Shown: one piece after another, positions 39,707 to 57,861 of the stretch
How positions within the stretch are numbered: the first letter of the stretch is position 1
Layout: every line of letters starts with the position of its first letter
DNA from: Neelides folsomi
Lineage: Eukaryota; Arthropoda; Collembola; Neelipleona; Neelidae
Assembly (NCBI GenBank): GCA_034687125.1
Contig: JAQGBZ010000061.1
Coordinates: forward strand, 62,001 to 126,000
Length of the DNA: 64,000 nt
Direction: 5' to 3'
The notes under the pieces: model-generated
Database searches by the model: none
What the model was told of the DNA's origin: nothing
Seen by the model: only the letters and a program-made list of their open reading frames with translations
Program-made: the position numbers and the translations under genes

Positions 39707-42700
39707 TTCCTCCTTGTGCGTTAAGATTATTGCAGCTTCACTTAAAAGAATATTTTCTTAATATCAAGACATTGGCACGCGTGTGTTATTTGGTGATTGG
39801 AGGAGTTATGTAAATAGAGAAAAGGAGTTGTAACACCCCGTTTTCTAATGAGAGTGGAGATGCGACAGTTCCACTAGAGCTTAAGTTAAAGACTGTGGGG
39901 AGTATTATTGGATTTGCGAATATTGGGATTCGCAGCTGTAGCCGGAGTCTCCGGTGCAAGTGTACTCGACATGCTCTCTTCGGAGAATCCTACTGCCCTG
40001 GTTCCTACATGTAATATATTTGAGAATGAGGATTCCAAAACATGAAAAGTCCTATACTCAACATCCGACACTGCGTGTCCGAATTGCCCTTCCGCCTTAA
40101 TGACTCTGAGACCTGTGTTAAGAAGAATGAATCTTATATCGTATATCTACAGAATCTCTCATATCTTAAGGGTGTTTTAAAATATCTGCATTTTTCTGTA
40201 TAATATGGGAATATAGATCATTTCCTAAAGCGGTGGCATATTTAGTGTCCAAACAGACATAAGTACCATGATGTAAATTGTGATTTTAGGAAATCAAATA
40301 TTCGGGTCATGTCACGTTAAACATTGGGGAATTATCTTTCACTCTCTTCAGGAAGAAAGAAGGCAATGATAGATTGGTTACAAAGTTGAGAGATTACATC
40401 TAATGTCAACAATATTAACCCGTGTTCTCAATTTCGGTATAAAATGTGTATACGTTTCATTAGAAAAATAAACAAAGTGAATTAAAGACATTTGAACTCA
40501 TAGCCTTAATAATTTAGAGTACTTTTAGCGAGTACACATTTCTTTAATTCCGATCAACTTTCATGTACCTACATAAATATAATATTAGAATGTTAGCATT
40601 GTAGGCAGAGGCTTTTTCTTGCAATTATAGCAAATATTGTATCATACTATATTTATCAAGATATACTATTGTATTTTTTAAATTTGGTTTTGTTCTGATC
40701 AACCAACTTTTAGCATAAAATGGAACGTATTTACTTACTTGTCGGGTGTAAATATTTTTTCTTTCAATCAACTACATTATGTATAGAATATACCACAACG
40801 AGTGTTTGTTCGCATAATGAGTTTGTTTAATTAATTTTTTTTCAACAGGAAATTATTTTGTTTAGCACGCTCCAGAAAACGTGTAATAAAAGTGCATGTG
40901 CACCGATAAAAAGAACAATGCTCCGAGAAGTCTGAAGCAAAAGAATAATAATTCTTTAATCGATAATAGGAATTAGTTAATTGGGGACATTTTATAATCC
41001 CTATGTAGAGTACATATGTATGTTGTCATTATAGGGCATAGCATTTTTGTCAGACAAACAGACAATGCCAATATGCATCCTTGCTTCCTCATGTAGAATT
41101 CTGAAATCATTGAATATGACGCAGATGGGATTAATTAACCTTTGAAATATAATGTTTCAACATGTTAATAAATAATATAAAATCATGATAGAAATTATCA
41201 TAAAATGACACCAATCGCGGGTTTCGTTTCGACATGGTAGTATTCATGAGCCTAATTTTATTACTGATTGTTATTTCATAGGTTTTAGTAAAGTATATAA
41301 ACTGTTCTATCAATATACATTTAGGTACTACTTCTGTATAGTGCAAAGTAATTATAAAGGTGAAATAAATCATATACAAATATATTATAAGAAAATATAA
41401 TTTTGATAAAATATTACCTGATTAGATACGCACAAAATCGAAAATTGGCACTTTACGATGTTTTCACGCACAATAACATCGAAATGTGAAATGTAACGTT
41501 CAAAAACTGTCAATTCATCAATTGACAATAAAAATATAAAACAGTATAAAAATTTAAAGAGAAAACAAGGTTTATGATCCTTTAATGTGCTCTACTCCAC
41601 TATAATTAAAATAATATAATGTGACATAAAGTAAAATGTAAATATAATTAACTTCAATATTAGTCAAATAGCAATTGAAGCAAAATAAGAATGAAGCTTG
41701 AATTGTGCAACGTACAATAAATAACAGAGACATTACACCTACATATTGCTAATTTTTTATAAAGACTTACTTTATGTATAGTTAATATCGAGCTAATAAA
41801 ATGCTATATATGGAACAATATTATTTATTTCTGACTAAAGTGTTTATGCTTTTATCAAGCACTTATGGTCAATTCATATTAAATTTATATTGTAAAGCCA
41901 CCTATACTTTCATTACATTATATTAAACTATGACATAACATGAATAGCAGAAAAGCATAGACATAAATATAAAAAATTAAAAACATCCATTATAATTGAC
42001 AACAAAGGGAGTAACAGAACAGTTATGTAAAAATGTGAGTTCAAATAGGCAAGTTCGCATAGAATGTTTACGAAGAGAGCAGCATGTTCGAACAATGGGT
42101 TTTTGAGGAAGTTTGCCGTAAATAAAAACTTTCATTCAATTTGGGTGTTGGGTGCAGATGTACTCGGGTTCCTGACTTTTTCCTCCGGTGCATGTGTACT
42201 CGTTGAAAAGTATTGATCTTTTTGCACTGAAAGAGAAATCTGCTTGGTTCATCCCTCATAGTGCAGAAATGAAGAAGGTATAATATACGGGATATCTGCT
42301 TGCGAGTTCAGCTCTCATTCATGAATAGAACTGCGTGCTCCTTTAATAAATTCTTTGCTCTTTTGCGTAATCAGAAGATTCATATGCTTGCCGTAAATGT
42401 CGGAAACCGGAACATTTCAAAAGCATTCCAGGTGAATTTAGAAAGGTGTTGATCTGTTGATGCGTGAACAGCACTAAACACGGAATGTGTTCAAAAATAT
42501 CATATGAAAAATTATCAATTGATCAATACATATGAATACCATACGTAACATACAAATATTATTTATTTATTTTACCAGTATATTTAATACTGCATAATGA
42601 AAGTACTTATATTGTTTAGTATTTTTAGGTAGTTATATTTCATATAATAAATCCTATCATTTTAGCTAACTAAATAATTTTACCTTTTTACTCAAATTTT

Positions 42701-43267
42701 ACCTTTAATGCATAACAATAACACAATCATTAACCTAGATATTTTGATATGCTGGCATATAACTTGTGCAGTATAGTTTTATTACAAGTATTATATTTAA
42801 ATTGGGAAAATTTAACGCGTTAGAATTTACCTATAAAATAATATATATTGAACAAAATAAGTCTATCTTTTTAAAATATATGAAACACAAACAAAAATAC
42901 ATTATATAGGAAAGATATAGTGTTATAACGGAAGCGTAAAGTGATAGGGCAAAGGCGGGTAAATGAAATAAAACAAGAACGGTCAAATTGGTCAAAATGC
43001 GAATCAAAGGGCATTCTGCGAAATTGCAAGGAGATTCGTTTCATTTTTTAACCCTTTCGCTGCCGCTCTTCTCATTATTTGAGCTTCTCTTCTCTGTGGA
43101 GAGATGAGTTGATTGGGGGATGGATGCAACAAGGGCAACAACGCCTCACGCACCCCTTGTGGCTCCAACCAACAAGGACTCCCAATTCCTTCCCGTGGTG
43201 TTTTGACGATCTTCAAGGAAATCTAAGAGATCCGCCTGGTTCTTCCTATGTAATTTTCAAATTTGAA
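39707..43267. other. AT-rich region upstream of ABCG, with possible 5' exons
   Basis: Two patches of more balanced composition on the minus strand follow splice-acceptor-like sites. One is about 39882-40112, where the frame after the acceptor (VGTRAVGFSEESMSSTLAPE) is open to a stop. The other is about 42092-42231. Both contain GAGTACA.TGCACC. They could be 5' leader or alternative first exons of ABCG, but neither has a clear donor. The rest is low-complexity AT-rich DNA. The promoter of zinc finger gene B must lie at the right end. Confidence 0.3.
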
Positions 43268-46293
<3,026 letters not shown>

Positions 46294-47532
46294 AATTCAA
46301 AAATATTTAAAAGATCCTTACTATTTAACGGTTATCAAGTAATCATTGTTAAATGAGCTAATATAACTCTGATCGATTATTATACACTCAGAATTCGTTT
46401 TAAAAGTTGTTTTTTAAGTAGCTTAAATTATTTGCTTTAAGATTTTTAAAAATAAAAAGTGAAAATATGTGTTAATTGTTCTTGATTAAATAAAAGCGTA
46501 AATGCCAAATTAAAATTTTATTTATTTATTGACTCATTTTACTTTATGACACTGCATTCAATTGGTAATTATTTAAAATTTGTAGGTAGGAACTATGTAA
46601 GATGAAATATTAAAAAGAATCACTTTAAAATATAATAACTAATTAAAATTAAAATATAAACTACACTTTGAGATTATTTGACCTATTTGTTTACATTTAT
46701 GTTAAAGTTAAAATATTTAAAAGTAAGTTGGAGATAAAATTCAAATAGATAGATCCGTGCGTCGAAGAATATCTTTTAATAAAATTTGAAAATATGCCTT
46801 ATTTGTATTTATTTAAACAGATTTAGAGCAATATAAATATGTTTAGGTACTTATATTGTTTGTAAATTGACAGATGTTTGGAAAATTTACATTTTAACGA
46901 CTTTTGTACTATATATATTTATGGTATTTAAACACGTTTACAATTTTAACGTGCTCATTCATTTATTTAATCATAAGAAAGTCTTTAAAATAATATTATA
47001 TTTCATATATTCGGATATACTTTATTATCCGTTCTTACATAATATTATGTAAATAAAACATTGAGCTATCGTATTTGAAGTCTATTTGGGATAAAACCTA
47101 AAATCTACACTATCTTATAATAATGGTATATCTATACATATTTAAACACATTTATGACGCGTTTAGCATAAATATTTACCAACGTAAATATTAATTTTTG
47201 TAGTTATACATTTATAACCTATTAATTTTAGTATCACATATCTTAATGTTTTTTTCAATAATTTTTAAAATAGTGAAAGATCATAAATATGCATGTTTTC
47301 AACACAATTACACATTTTGTATAAGTAAAGACTTCGAATTATAAAAAATCAATTTCAAAAATAGGATTATGATTTGATGAAAGTCATTAGATATGTGGAT
47401 AAAGATTTTCTATATAAGTTAAATATATATATAATTTTAAAGATTTAGGTACTTTGATTGCTCTGAGACTTTCAGTTGTATTTTATGGTAAAAATGGCAA
47501 AATATGTAGGGATGGAATTTAGGGTTGAATTT
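46294..47532. other. Convergent intergenic region, gene B and acid phosphatase
   Basis: AT-rich. AATAAA signals near 46451 and 46488 suit the end of gene B. No gene seen. Confidence 0.5.
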
Positions 47533-49467
47533 TTAAGCTTCTTCGTCTTCCATCTGAAGGTGTAAATAAGGATAAGCGGTCAGATTGGGATTCTTCTTTT
47601 TGTTCCTCAAATACGCTCCAAAGATGATGGATAGAGCAAATAAAAATGTGAAAATGCTGAAGACGACCACCACTATAAAAATATTTAAATTCATAATCAA
47701 AACTCCATTTTACATACTATATTTGTAATGTATAACAGCATATTAACCCGGTTAATACTTATAACAAAAAATTGATAACATACATCCCATTGTGATTCCA
47801 AGTGCATCGTAAATAGACGTCAGTGGTTTACATTCACTATTCCAGTCTGAAGGTATCATTGACTTAGTCAAATTTTGGAAATTTTCAAGTAAACAATATG
47901 TTTCGCATCCAGGGATTCTTAAAACAAATGGATCTTCTGTCGTTACATTTCTATATGAAATCTACAAGAATAACAAGAGTATTTAAAATAAAATCCAATA
48001 AATCAATTTTTTGTTAATTAAAATAAGTTATTTTAAATAAATTGGATCGTACTTTGACATAATAGTCTCCAGAAGTGATGTTCTCATATAAATCAAACAT
48101 TGTTAGAACAGCATAAGGAATAATGTGAAGCTCGAAGACATCGAGAGTATTGAGAATGGAAGCAACAGTCGTATCGTGGCCAGAATACATAATCAATTTT
48201 CTCCTCTCGTCCATGATCTTCCCCTTTTTCTCAAACATGTTTTTGATGAGCTCTTGGAGAAACGGACCTCCTTTTAATCTCTTCATTTCAGTAGTATAGG
48301 AAATCATTTTGAAACTAATGAGGGTTAACTTAATCATCTGATCGTATAAAGTCTCATTTTTAAATAAATCATTAGTCCAATCTGGAAGAGTGTAATTGTG
48401 AATTCTCTGAAATTAAAATTAAATTTCTATTAAGTCTGAAAATTATTAAAAAATTTAATATCTAAAATTCTAAAGTTAGGTCAATTACCTCAATTCTTAG
48501 TGTATCAAAAAGAAAATCGACATCTTCAGGCTTTGAAATATTTTGTCCAGAATGAAGGCTTAAATAATCATATAGAGGTTTGCTTTCTTTGTCGAGGTTT
48601 TTAATTTCATCAGTTTGAAATAAATCCTTGTATAATTGATCATATCTTGGGCAAGGCGCACTCATTTTTAATTTCTAAAAAAGATTTTTTGATAAAATCT
48701 TAAATATCAATAAAATATTCAAATCATTTTATGAATTTGTATCGATTAGAAATTCTCGCTGGCAGTTTAATGAATATAAAAAATGAAGTTACATTGTCTT
48801 CACTAGTTGGAATACTGTGAACAGGAATTGGCTGCCATTTGAGTCCATCGTTCCAAATACTTTGGTTATCATTTGGCGGGTAGAAGCCGGCTAAATTTGC
48901 TTCCGCACTCATCAGGGCTCGATCGACATTCGAGCTCCAGACGTGAATCTCATACGGAGAGTAAGAACTATTTACCAAGGAATTGTAACGATTACGAAGA
49001 AATTGGCCAAGTTTGAACTGTTGCATTTTTCCTATCTGTAAACAAAAATTAAAAGCCTTAATAACTTAATTCAGTTAAGATATAAAAACTACATAGAGTT
49101 TATTTCAACAAGTTGAGGTCTACCTTTGTAAGCTGGCCATATCCTTCAGGCCAAAATGACTCGTTCTTATAAGGATCTTTTGGATAAGGATTAATAGGAT
49201 TTCTGTCTCCGTGCCTGAATAACTACGAATAAAATAAAATTGAATTACATTAATTTTCATGAAAATTATAATGGTGTTGATATTAATAAATTGATGATAA
49301 TGTATTTTATGTAATTAAATCTTAAATCAAAATTTAAGTTATAGCGATTTAAAAATGTCACTTACAACTTGAGATAGTCGCAATCTCAAATATTTTTCAT
49401 GTTCCCAATGACCAGAAACTCTCGAATAAGAAACGCATAAGAAAGCGAAGATGTAAAATATATTCAT
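47533..49467 (-). CDS. ACP2: Lysosomal/prostatic-type histidine acid phosphatase
   Basis: A branch-2 histidine phosphatase hydrolysing phosphate monoesters at acid pH. Exons 49366-49467, 49124-49222, 48793-49035, 48489-48674, 48053-48406, 47784-47961 and 47533-47672 give 433 residues. A signal peptide is visible ([18 protein letters not shown]). The catalytic motif RHGDRNP begins exon 2, with the nucleophilic His. [20 protein letters not shown] and [12 protein letters not shown] are family blocks, and the second catalytic motif is [13 protein letters not shown], holding the proton-donor Asp. Cysteines near the end ([13 protein letters not shown]) match the family's disulfides. A single membrane segment ([20 protein letters not shown]) and a short cytoplasmic tail containing YPYLHL make it a type I protein, like ACP2. 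ACPT/testicular-type relatives are possible. Several N-x-S/T sites fit lysosomal or surface glycosylation. Confidence 0.92.
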
Positions 49468-51164
49468 TATTTATGGATAAAAGCTCCGATGAATTCAGTC
49501 TTAAAATCTTATGGTAAAATGTTGATACTGATTTCTTCAAATTACTGGCTTGGTTGGAAGGTTTAATGCCGAAACAAAATTTGTTCCTTTTTAGTTAAAA
49601 TAATTCTTAATATCTTGATCTTTTCATGCATTAAAGTTCTTGCGAATTCAGCCTTCATTGACAATGTCTTCAATTAATTTTAATCCTAGAATTAAAAATT
49701 GACAAGTTAAAATACGAAATCGTAAATTAAAGTAAGTTCTAAAATGTAATTACTACATAATTATAAACTTTAAACTTTATAGGAAGTATTGACCGAACGT
49801 TTATCAGTTTAACAATGTTGATTATGTAATGAGTTATGTTTGTATTATTTAAATACATAAGATGGTCAGATAAAATCGTTCAATGCCTAAGCGATAGCAC
49901 CGACTGCCGACTGATGCATGAGCTCAATATTATCCATAATATATATGAGCATAATGCATAATAGCTTATTTTTATATACATAATGCGCAAACATTTTGCA
50001 AAAAGACTAATCTCTGATGATGGGAAGCAAAATAATATGTATGGGAAGCAAAATACTCACTATTGCTGATGTAGATGTATAAAGTTACGATTTAATTGCG
50101 CAATGTTAATATATAATAGGTATTCATCATTAACAAAGTCTACTATAAAAAGTATTACATTTTATATACTCATGACATGACGTTGGAATAAAAATATTTA
50201 TAAATAATTATTATGCAGATTTATATTTTTCCAACATGTAATAAACTGATAACGCTAAATAGTTAAACCAGTGGTTGAAATTAATAACACAGCGATAAAT
50301 TAGATAGACTAAAAATAAAGTAAATTACATTAGTATAGTTTGTAATGTAATAAGTTTAAATATTTTAGGTACTTACACAGCACGAATCATAAATACTGAA
50401 TTTACTGAAGAGTTTGTTTCCTTCCATATGTGAACGAAACATCCAAAAGGCAAGAATAAGTATCCAGCTGCCGAATTGAAATGCTTTACTACAAACTTAA
50501 AATAAAGATCAAAACATTGAAACAATACTAATTGTTCAATTTTAAAGATATCAGCTTTCTAAATTAAATTAAAAGCTAACAAAGTATTTTTATAATACTC
50601 TGAACTCTTTGAATAAAAATTATGTTTTATGAAATGGATATTTATCCTCTGGTCTGCCCTTCACGTTAATGTCTGGGTGGGTTAAATAATGTGCGATAAA
50701 ATTGGATAAAAATTAAAGAGGTGTCGTCTGTGCAAATAGGTTAACACTGTGTTGACATTTTCCTCTACTTATAATATATAACTATTTAAGTTTACGCAAA
50801 GGTTACGCACATCTCCTCTCTAAACCCTAATATACCTAATACTTTCGCAAAAATATCACAAAGATTTCTCTTCAATTCGCTATACCCGTGCTATTATTCC
50901 TATCTCCTGTTATTGCAAAAGAGCGTTCCCTACCTTCAGCTTTTGTTATCCTGTCCTTTTACTTTTATTGAGCGGGAATTCGTCTTTTCTCATTCTCATC
51001 TTCTCTTTTCTTATTCCTCCCAAAGAGATTCCTCTTTCAATTATAATTAGCGGATGTCCAGGTCAATTAGTCATTTCCCTTTCCTATTTAGACTTAACGT
51101 TATAGTTCACTTGAAGTACAAAACTTTTTGATATTGTGTTCGGCTAAATAATACAGACGTCAAA
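49468..51164. other. Divergent intergenic region, acid phosphatase and gamma-tubulin
   Basis: The AT-rich promoter region of two divergent genes. On the minus strand a segment about 50376-50495 lies between an acceptor-like TTTGTAG and a good donor (GTAAGTAC). It could be a non-coding first exon of the phosphatase gene. The 300 bases upstream of gamma-tubulin are pyrimidine-rich on the plus strand. Confidence 0.35.
50972..50978 (+). promoter_or_regulatory. Candidate E2F-type site upstream of gamma-tubulin
   Basis: GCGGGAA (reverse TTCCCGC) matches the E2F core and stands out in AT-rich DNA about 190 bases before the gamma-tubulin ATG. The gene is a reasonable cell-cycle target. Short motif; chance occurrence not excluded. 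Confidence 0.3.
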
Positions 51165-53250
51165 ATGCCGTGCGAAATGATTACGCTTCAACTTGGCCAA
51201 TGTGGCAATCAGAGTAAGTTCTTGTCAAATTTCAGTTTTATATATTTTTGCCTACACATAAAGAATTATTGTATATTTAGATAATTTTTTAATTCACGTT
51301 GTTCTCTCAAGTTTTTTAGATGGATTATATTTTAATTTATTTTTAGTTGGCTTTGAGTTTTGGAAAAAGCTGTGCGCGGAGCATGGAATAAACCCTGAAG
51401 GAACGCTCGAATCTTATGCTCATGAAGGAGTTGACAGAAAGGATGTTTTCTTCTATCAAGCTGACGATGAACATTACATCCCACGAGCTGTTCTTCTTGA
51501 TTTGGAGCCAAGGGTCATCAACTCCATTCTTTCTTCAAACTTCTCTAAAGTAAATTCATCATTTTATGAAATTATGATTTGTAAATTATAGATAATGTCA
51601 GCAATATTTTAAGAACATTTCTCATATGAGTTTTAATTTTTTAGCTTTACAATCCCGAGAATGTGTATTTATCTCAAGACGGAGGTGGTGCAGGAAACAA
51701 CTGGGCTGCCGGCTACGGTCGCGGAAATGGAATCAATGAAGAAATCTTTGACATCATTGATCGCGAAGCTGAAGGAAGTGACAGCCTCGAGGTATGTATA
51801 TTATTCTAACAACGCAATCTTTATTTTAAATAATATTTAAATCTTATTTATAAATCCATTTCCCATTCGTATCTCTTTTAAATATAGGGGTTTGTCCTGT
51901 GTCACTCAATTGCGGGAGGAACTGGATCTGGCATGGGTTCATATCTCCTGGAGAAATTGACTGATCGATTTCCTAAGAAGCTTGTTCAAACCTATAGTGT
52001 TTTTCCTAACCAAGACGAGATTAGGTATGAATTTAATTTAAACAAATGTTTTAACCTATTATCTAAACAATATGTAATACAAACAATAATTTAGATATAT
52101 GATTGGATGTAATATTTCATTATTTCTATTTTAAGTGACGTTGTGGTTCAGCCTTACAATTCCCTTCTGACGCTAAAGCGATTGACCCAAAGTGCCGATT
52201 GCGTTGTTGTACTCGATAACACAGCACTAAATAGAATTGCTTCAGATCGCCTTCACATCGAGAATCCTTCATTTACTCAAATCAACTCTCTTGTTTCAAC
52301 AATTATGTCAGTGAGCACAGCGACTCTTCGATATCCTTCGTATATGAACAACGACCTCATCGGACTCATCTCTCCATTAATTCCAACTCCTCGGCTCCAT
52401 TTCCTCATGACGGGTTACACTCCTCTCACTTCCGATCATGAAGGAACTTCAATTCGAAAAACGACAGTGCTCGATGTAATGAGGAGACTTCTTCAACCAA
52501 AGAACATGATGGTTTCAACTGCACATGACCGCAGTAATCATCACAAATATATTTCGATCCTCAACATTATTCAGGTAGAAGTCAATTTAAATAAAATGGA
52601 CAAGATTCGTTTATAATATTTGAAATTATATGAAAGTTTTAAATTGAAACATTGGATTTGAAGGGAGAAGTTGATCCTGGACAAGTCCACAAATCTCTTC
52701 AAAGAATTCGTGAGAGGAAATTGGCCAACTTCATCACATGGAGTCCAGCCAGTATTCAAGTTGCACTGTCTAGAAAGTCACCATATATTCAAACAGCTCA
52801 TCGCGTTTCCGGTCTTATGTTGGCTAATCACACTAACATTTCTTCGGTAATTGCTCGATATTTTTAATGTGATAAACCCAATATAATTAAATTAATTTCA
52901 ATTTTTTTAAAATTCAACAGCTTTTCACCAATGTACTGAAGCAATATGATAAACTTCGTAAGCGCGAAGCTTTTCTCGATCAATTCCGAAAAGAAGAAAT
53001 TTTCAAGGATAATTTGAATGAACTTGATGAGTCGAGAGATGTTGTTCAAGATTTGGTGGATGAGTACGAAGCTGCCACCAAATCCGATTATCTTCAATGG
53101 GGCCTTCACAAACTTGTGAGTTTATAAAATACACATTTACTGATTTTTTATACTCTTTAAAAATTAGCTATTACAGAATATTACAATATTTTATAAGAAT
53201 CTTAATGAAGAAATCATCATTTTTAATTTTAGACTCAGGGGAATTATTAA
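51165..53250 (+). CDS. TUBG1: Gamma-tubulin
   Basis: The microtubule-nucleating tubulin of the centrosome and gamma-tubulin ring complexes. Exons 51165-51213, 51347-51549, 51645-51791, 51888-52024, 52136-52574, 52664-52846, 52921-53115 and 53233-53250 give 456 residues, the family's usual length. The sequence is very close to animal gamma-tubulin throughout: [55 protein letters not shown]; the GTP-binding signature [70 protein letters not shown]; and [20 protein letters not shown]. The C-terminus is [21 protein letters not shown], with a final exon of only six codons including the stop. Divergent from alpha and beta tubulins at all these places, so the subtype is secure. Confidence 0.98.
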
Positions 53251-54238
53251 AACTGAATCATCAACGAACCACTGGCGTTACTGTACGAATATGTTTGTTT
53301 AGTTAATTTTGTTATTATAATTGTTAAAACATTACATAATTCTAAAATACTTTTACTAATTATTTAAGTGTAATCATTCATGCTCATGAACTATTTAATT
53401 TTTAGGTAAACTCTGCCAAAATAATGTGTAATTACATAAGATATAAATTTAAGTTTTGTTGAAGTTTTATAGTATTTTAAGTTCAGAATTAATTTACTTA
53501 CGCATTTTAAAGTAAACATTAAATAAATGTAAATTGTAAAATTCAGAGCTTGCATTTAAAGAATATTGATGATCCTTGATTGTGGATTATTTCGATTTTA
53601 AATGTTATTTTAACTATGATTTTGCCTTTACTTTTATAAATATGTTTGTCATTTTTATACGCTTACCTGTACGCTTATTTGAAACTCTTGTGTTCTTTCG
53701 TTTTTTTTTACTTTCTATACTTTACTATTAATTATACGAGTTATACCTTATAATTCTGAAATAAAAATATTGTAATCGTGAATATTCGATTAACTCTAAT
53801 TACTGTCATCATGCCAGTAATTAAACATAAATATTTTAATATCGAACATTAGTATACCTATTAATATTTACATGCTTTAGATATGTGTTGCATTTAAAAA
53901 AAACTAGTTAGTTAGGATGAATTATGAACTACCATTACAAGAACTTTAATTTAAAATTAACATCATAAGTACACAGTGTACTGTACACTCAAGAGGTTGG
54001 CCATAAAAAGCATTGAACTTTTATACATGATTCATCATAAACTATATAATCGATTAAATATTTACATTCAACGTTTTAATATATTAAGCTACAACAATAC
54101 GCATTTTTTTAATTTTATGAAAAATGGTAAGATTTTCTACAATGTTTGAAATTAAATGATTCACAATTAATCTTTTGTAATAATCCTTCATAAAAGATTC
54201 TTAAATGTTCTGAAAGCATATTTAGAATATAAATAAAG

Positions 54239-54271
54239 TGGGTCGGGACTCCCGACCTCGGGAGGGGTCGG
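54239..54271. repeat. Short GC-rich inverted repeat
   Basis: GGTCGGGACTCCCGACC is a perfect 8-base-arm palindrome, followed at once by TCGGGAGGGGTCGG, which can pair with the same central arm. It is isolated in AT-rich DNA, about 560 bases before the leader intron of zinc finger gene C. Confidence 0.6.
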
Positions 54272-54456
54272 ATTTACAAATCTAAAATAGTCCAGTTTCT
54301 GGGACTTAACAGTGCAACATATAACGTATTTAATGGAAAAGGTGAATCATAGGTCATATGTGTAAAACTTCTCACACGCCTATTTCAAACGATGAGTTCC
54401 AAATTCAGTGATACCTGAGACGACTGTGGAGAAGACCGAACCAACAAATGAAATCT

Positions 54457-54467
54457 CTCGCGCCAAA
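54457..54467 (-). promoter_or_regulatory. Candidate E2F-type site upstream of zinc finger gene C
   Basis: CTCGCGCCAAA, reverse TTTGGCGCGAG, matches the full E2F consensus TTTSSCGC. It lies about 340 bases before the likely leader-intron donor of gene C, inside a patch of raised GC that is a plausible promoter. Confidence 0.35.
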
Positions 54468-55167
54468 CAACAAACCATCTCCCGCACCCAAATTTTCAAT
54501 CAATAACTATTTAAAAATTGAAGTTTATTAATCAGTAATCTTTCAAATATAGCTCCAATTCAATTTGCCATCTGTTAGATGCAAAGAGTTGATAGCATTT
54601 TGCTACATTTCGAAAGGATATTTTTATCCTATCACGCCAATTTATTTATCTACAATTCTTAACTCTATTTCAATATATTAGCAATAGCAAAACAACTGAA
54701 TAATTTTTTGAACTCATCTTTTTCGCCATTTCTATCACTCATACCTCAATTTTCAGTTTACAATATTAGTTAATTTACTTTGAATCGTTGTGATTAAGGT
54801 AAGCTTATATTTATAATTATATAACTTAAAAGTTAGTGGTAATACAATACATGATTATATTCGATTTTATAATAAAATTAAAATGCATTTACAGTATAGT
54901 ATCATACATATATAGTAATATTGGTATACTCATTATATTTAAAGAATATTACAAAATATTTACAATAAGAATATGCATTTAATAAGATTATACCTAACAT
55001 ATAATTATTTTCCAAAACTAACATTTTACTAAAAAATTATAAAACCTTTAACCATGTGAGTAAGTTAGTCCTATATAATCGAACCCATATTTTTAATGTT
55101 TAATTGTATTTAATTGTATTCTTATTAAATTGATTAAATCTTATTTCAATAACAGTTATAACTGGAT

Positions 55168-57411
<2,244 letters not shown>

Positions 57412-57797
57412 CTTATTATCATCCATTTTGTTATATACCTATTTATCTACATACATAGAACTATATTTCTTACGATTCTCTCTTACAAATAATATACTCG
57501 TATTAGTACTTTACTCTATCTGTAGTATAATTAAATAATGGATTAAAATAGTGATTTTTATTACAAGTTGTTTTAAAGTTTATTGTGTATTCTTCGAATG
57601 ATACATCTGTACATCTATTATTTATTTATGAATTTATGTAATATATCTATTAAAATTAAAAATTCTGTTAATATATTAAATGCTAATCAAATTTTTGAAA
57701 TTGACTATTTTGTTTTTATATTTATAATTATAACCTATTCTCATATGTATTTAAAATCTTTTGCAAAGGTTATCAATTCTTATTTACTGTTTTATCA

Positions 57798-57803
57798 AAT
57801 AAA
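57798..57803 (+). terminator. Candidate polyadenylation signal of zinc finger gene C
   Basis: AATAAA about 390 bases after the stop and about 60 bases before the end of the convergent BBS7 gene. Other AT-rich signals lie nearby, so the choice is tentative. Confidence 0.35.
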
Positions 57804-57861
57804 AAATGTAACTTAAAATTTATTTGTCAACTTAATAATGAAGTGTTATTTGGGATGTTAA

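Larger units (their letters stand above)
53251..55167. other. Region between gamma-tubulin and zinc finger gene C
   Basis: AT-rich, holding the gamma-tubulin 3' UTR on the left and the promoter and 5' leader of gene C on the right. A leader intron can be placed at about 54799-55155 (AAG then GTAAGCTT; AATAACAG acceptor). A compact GC-rich inverted repeat and an E2F-like site lie upstream of it. No other gene seen. Confidence 0.5.

Noticed and set aside
40880-40900. Near-palindrome GTGCATGTGCAC as a binding site
   Set aside because: Too short and isolated, with no gene start nearby.
50376-50495. A membrane-protein-like coding exon on the minus strand
   Set aside because: A hydrophobic frame exists, but I found no start or partner exon. 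A non-coding leader of the acid phosphatase gene is simpler.
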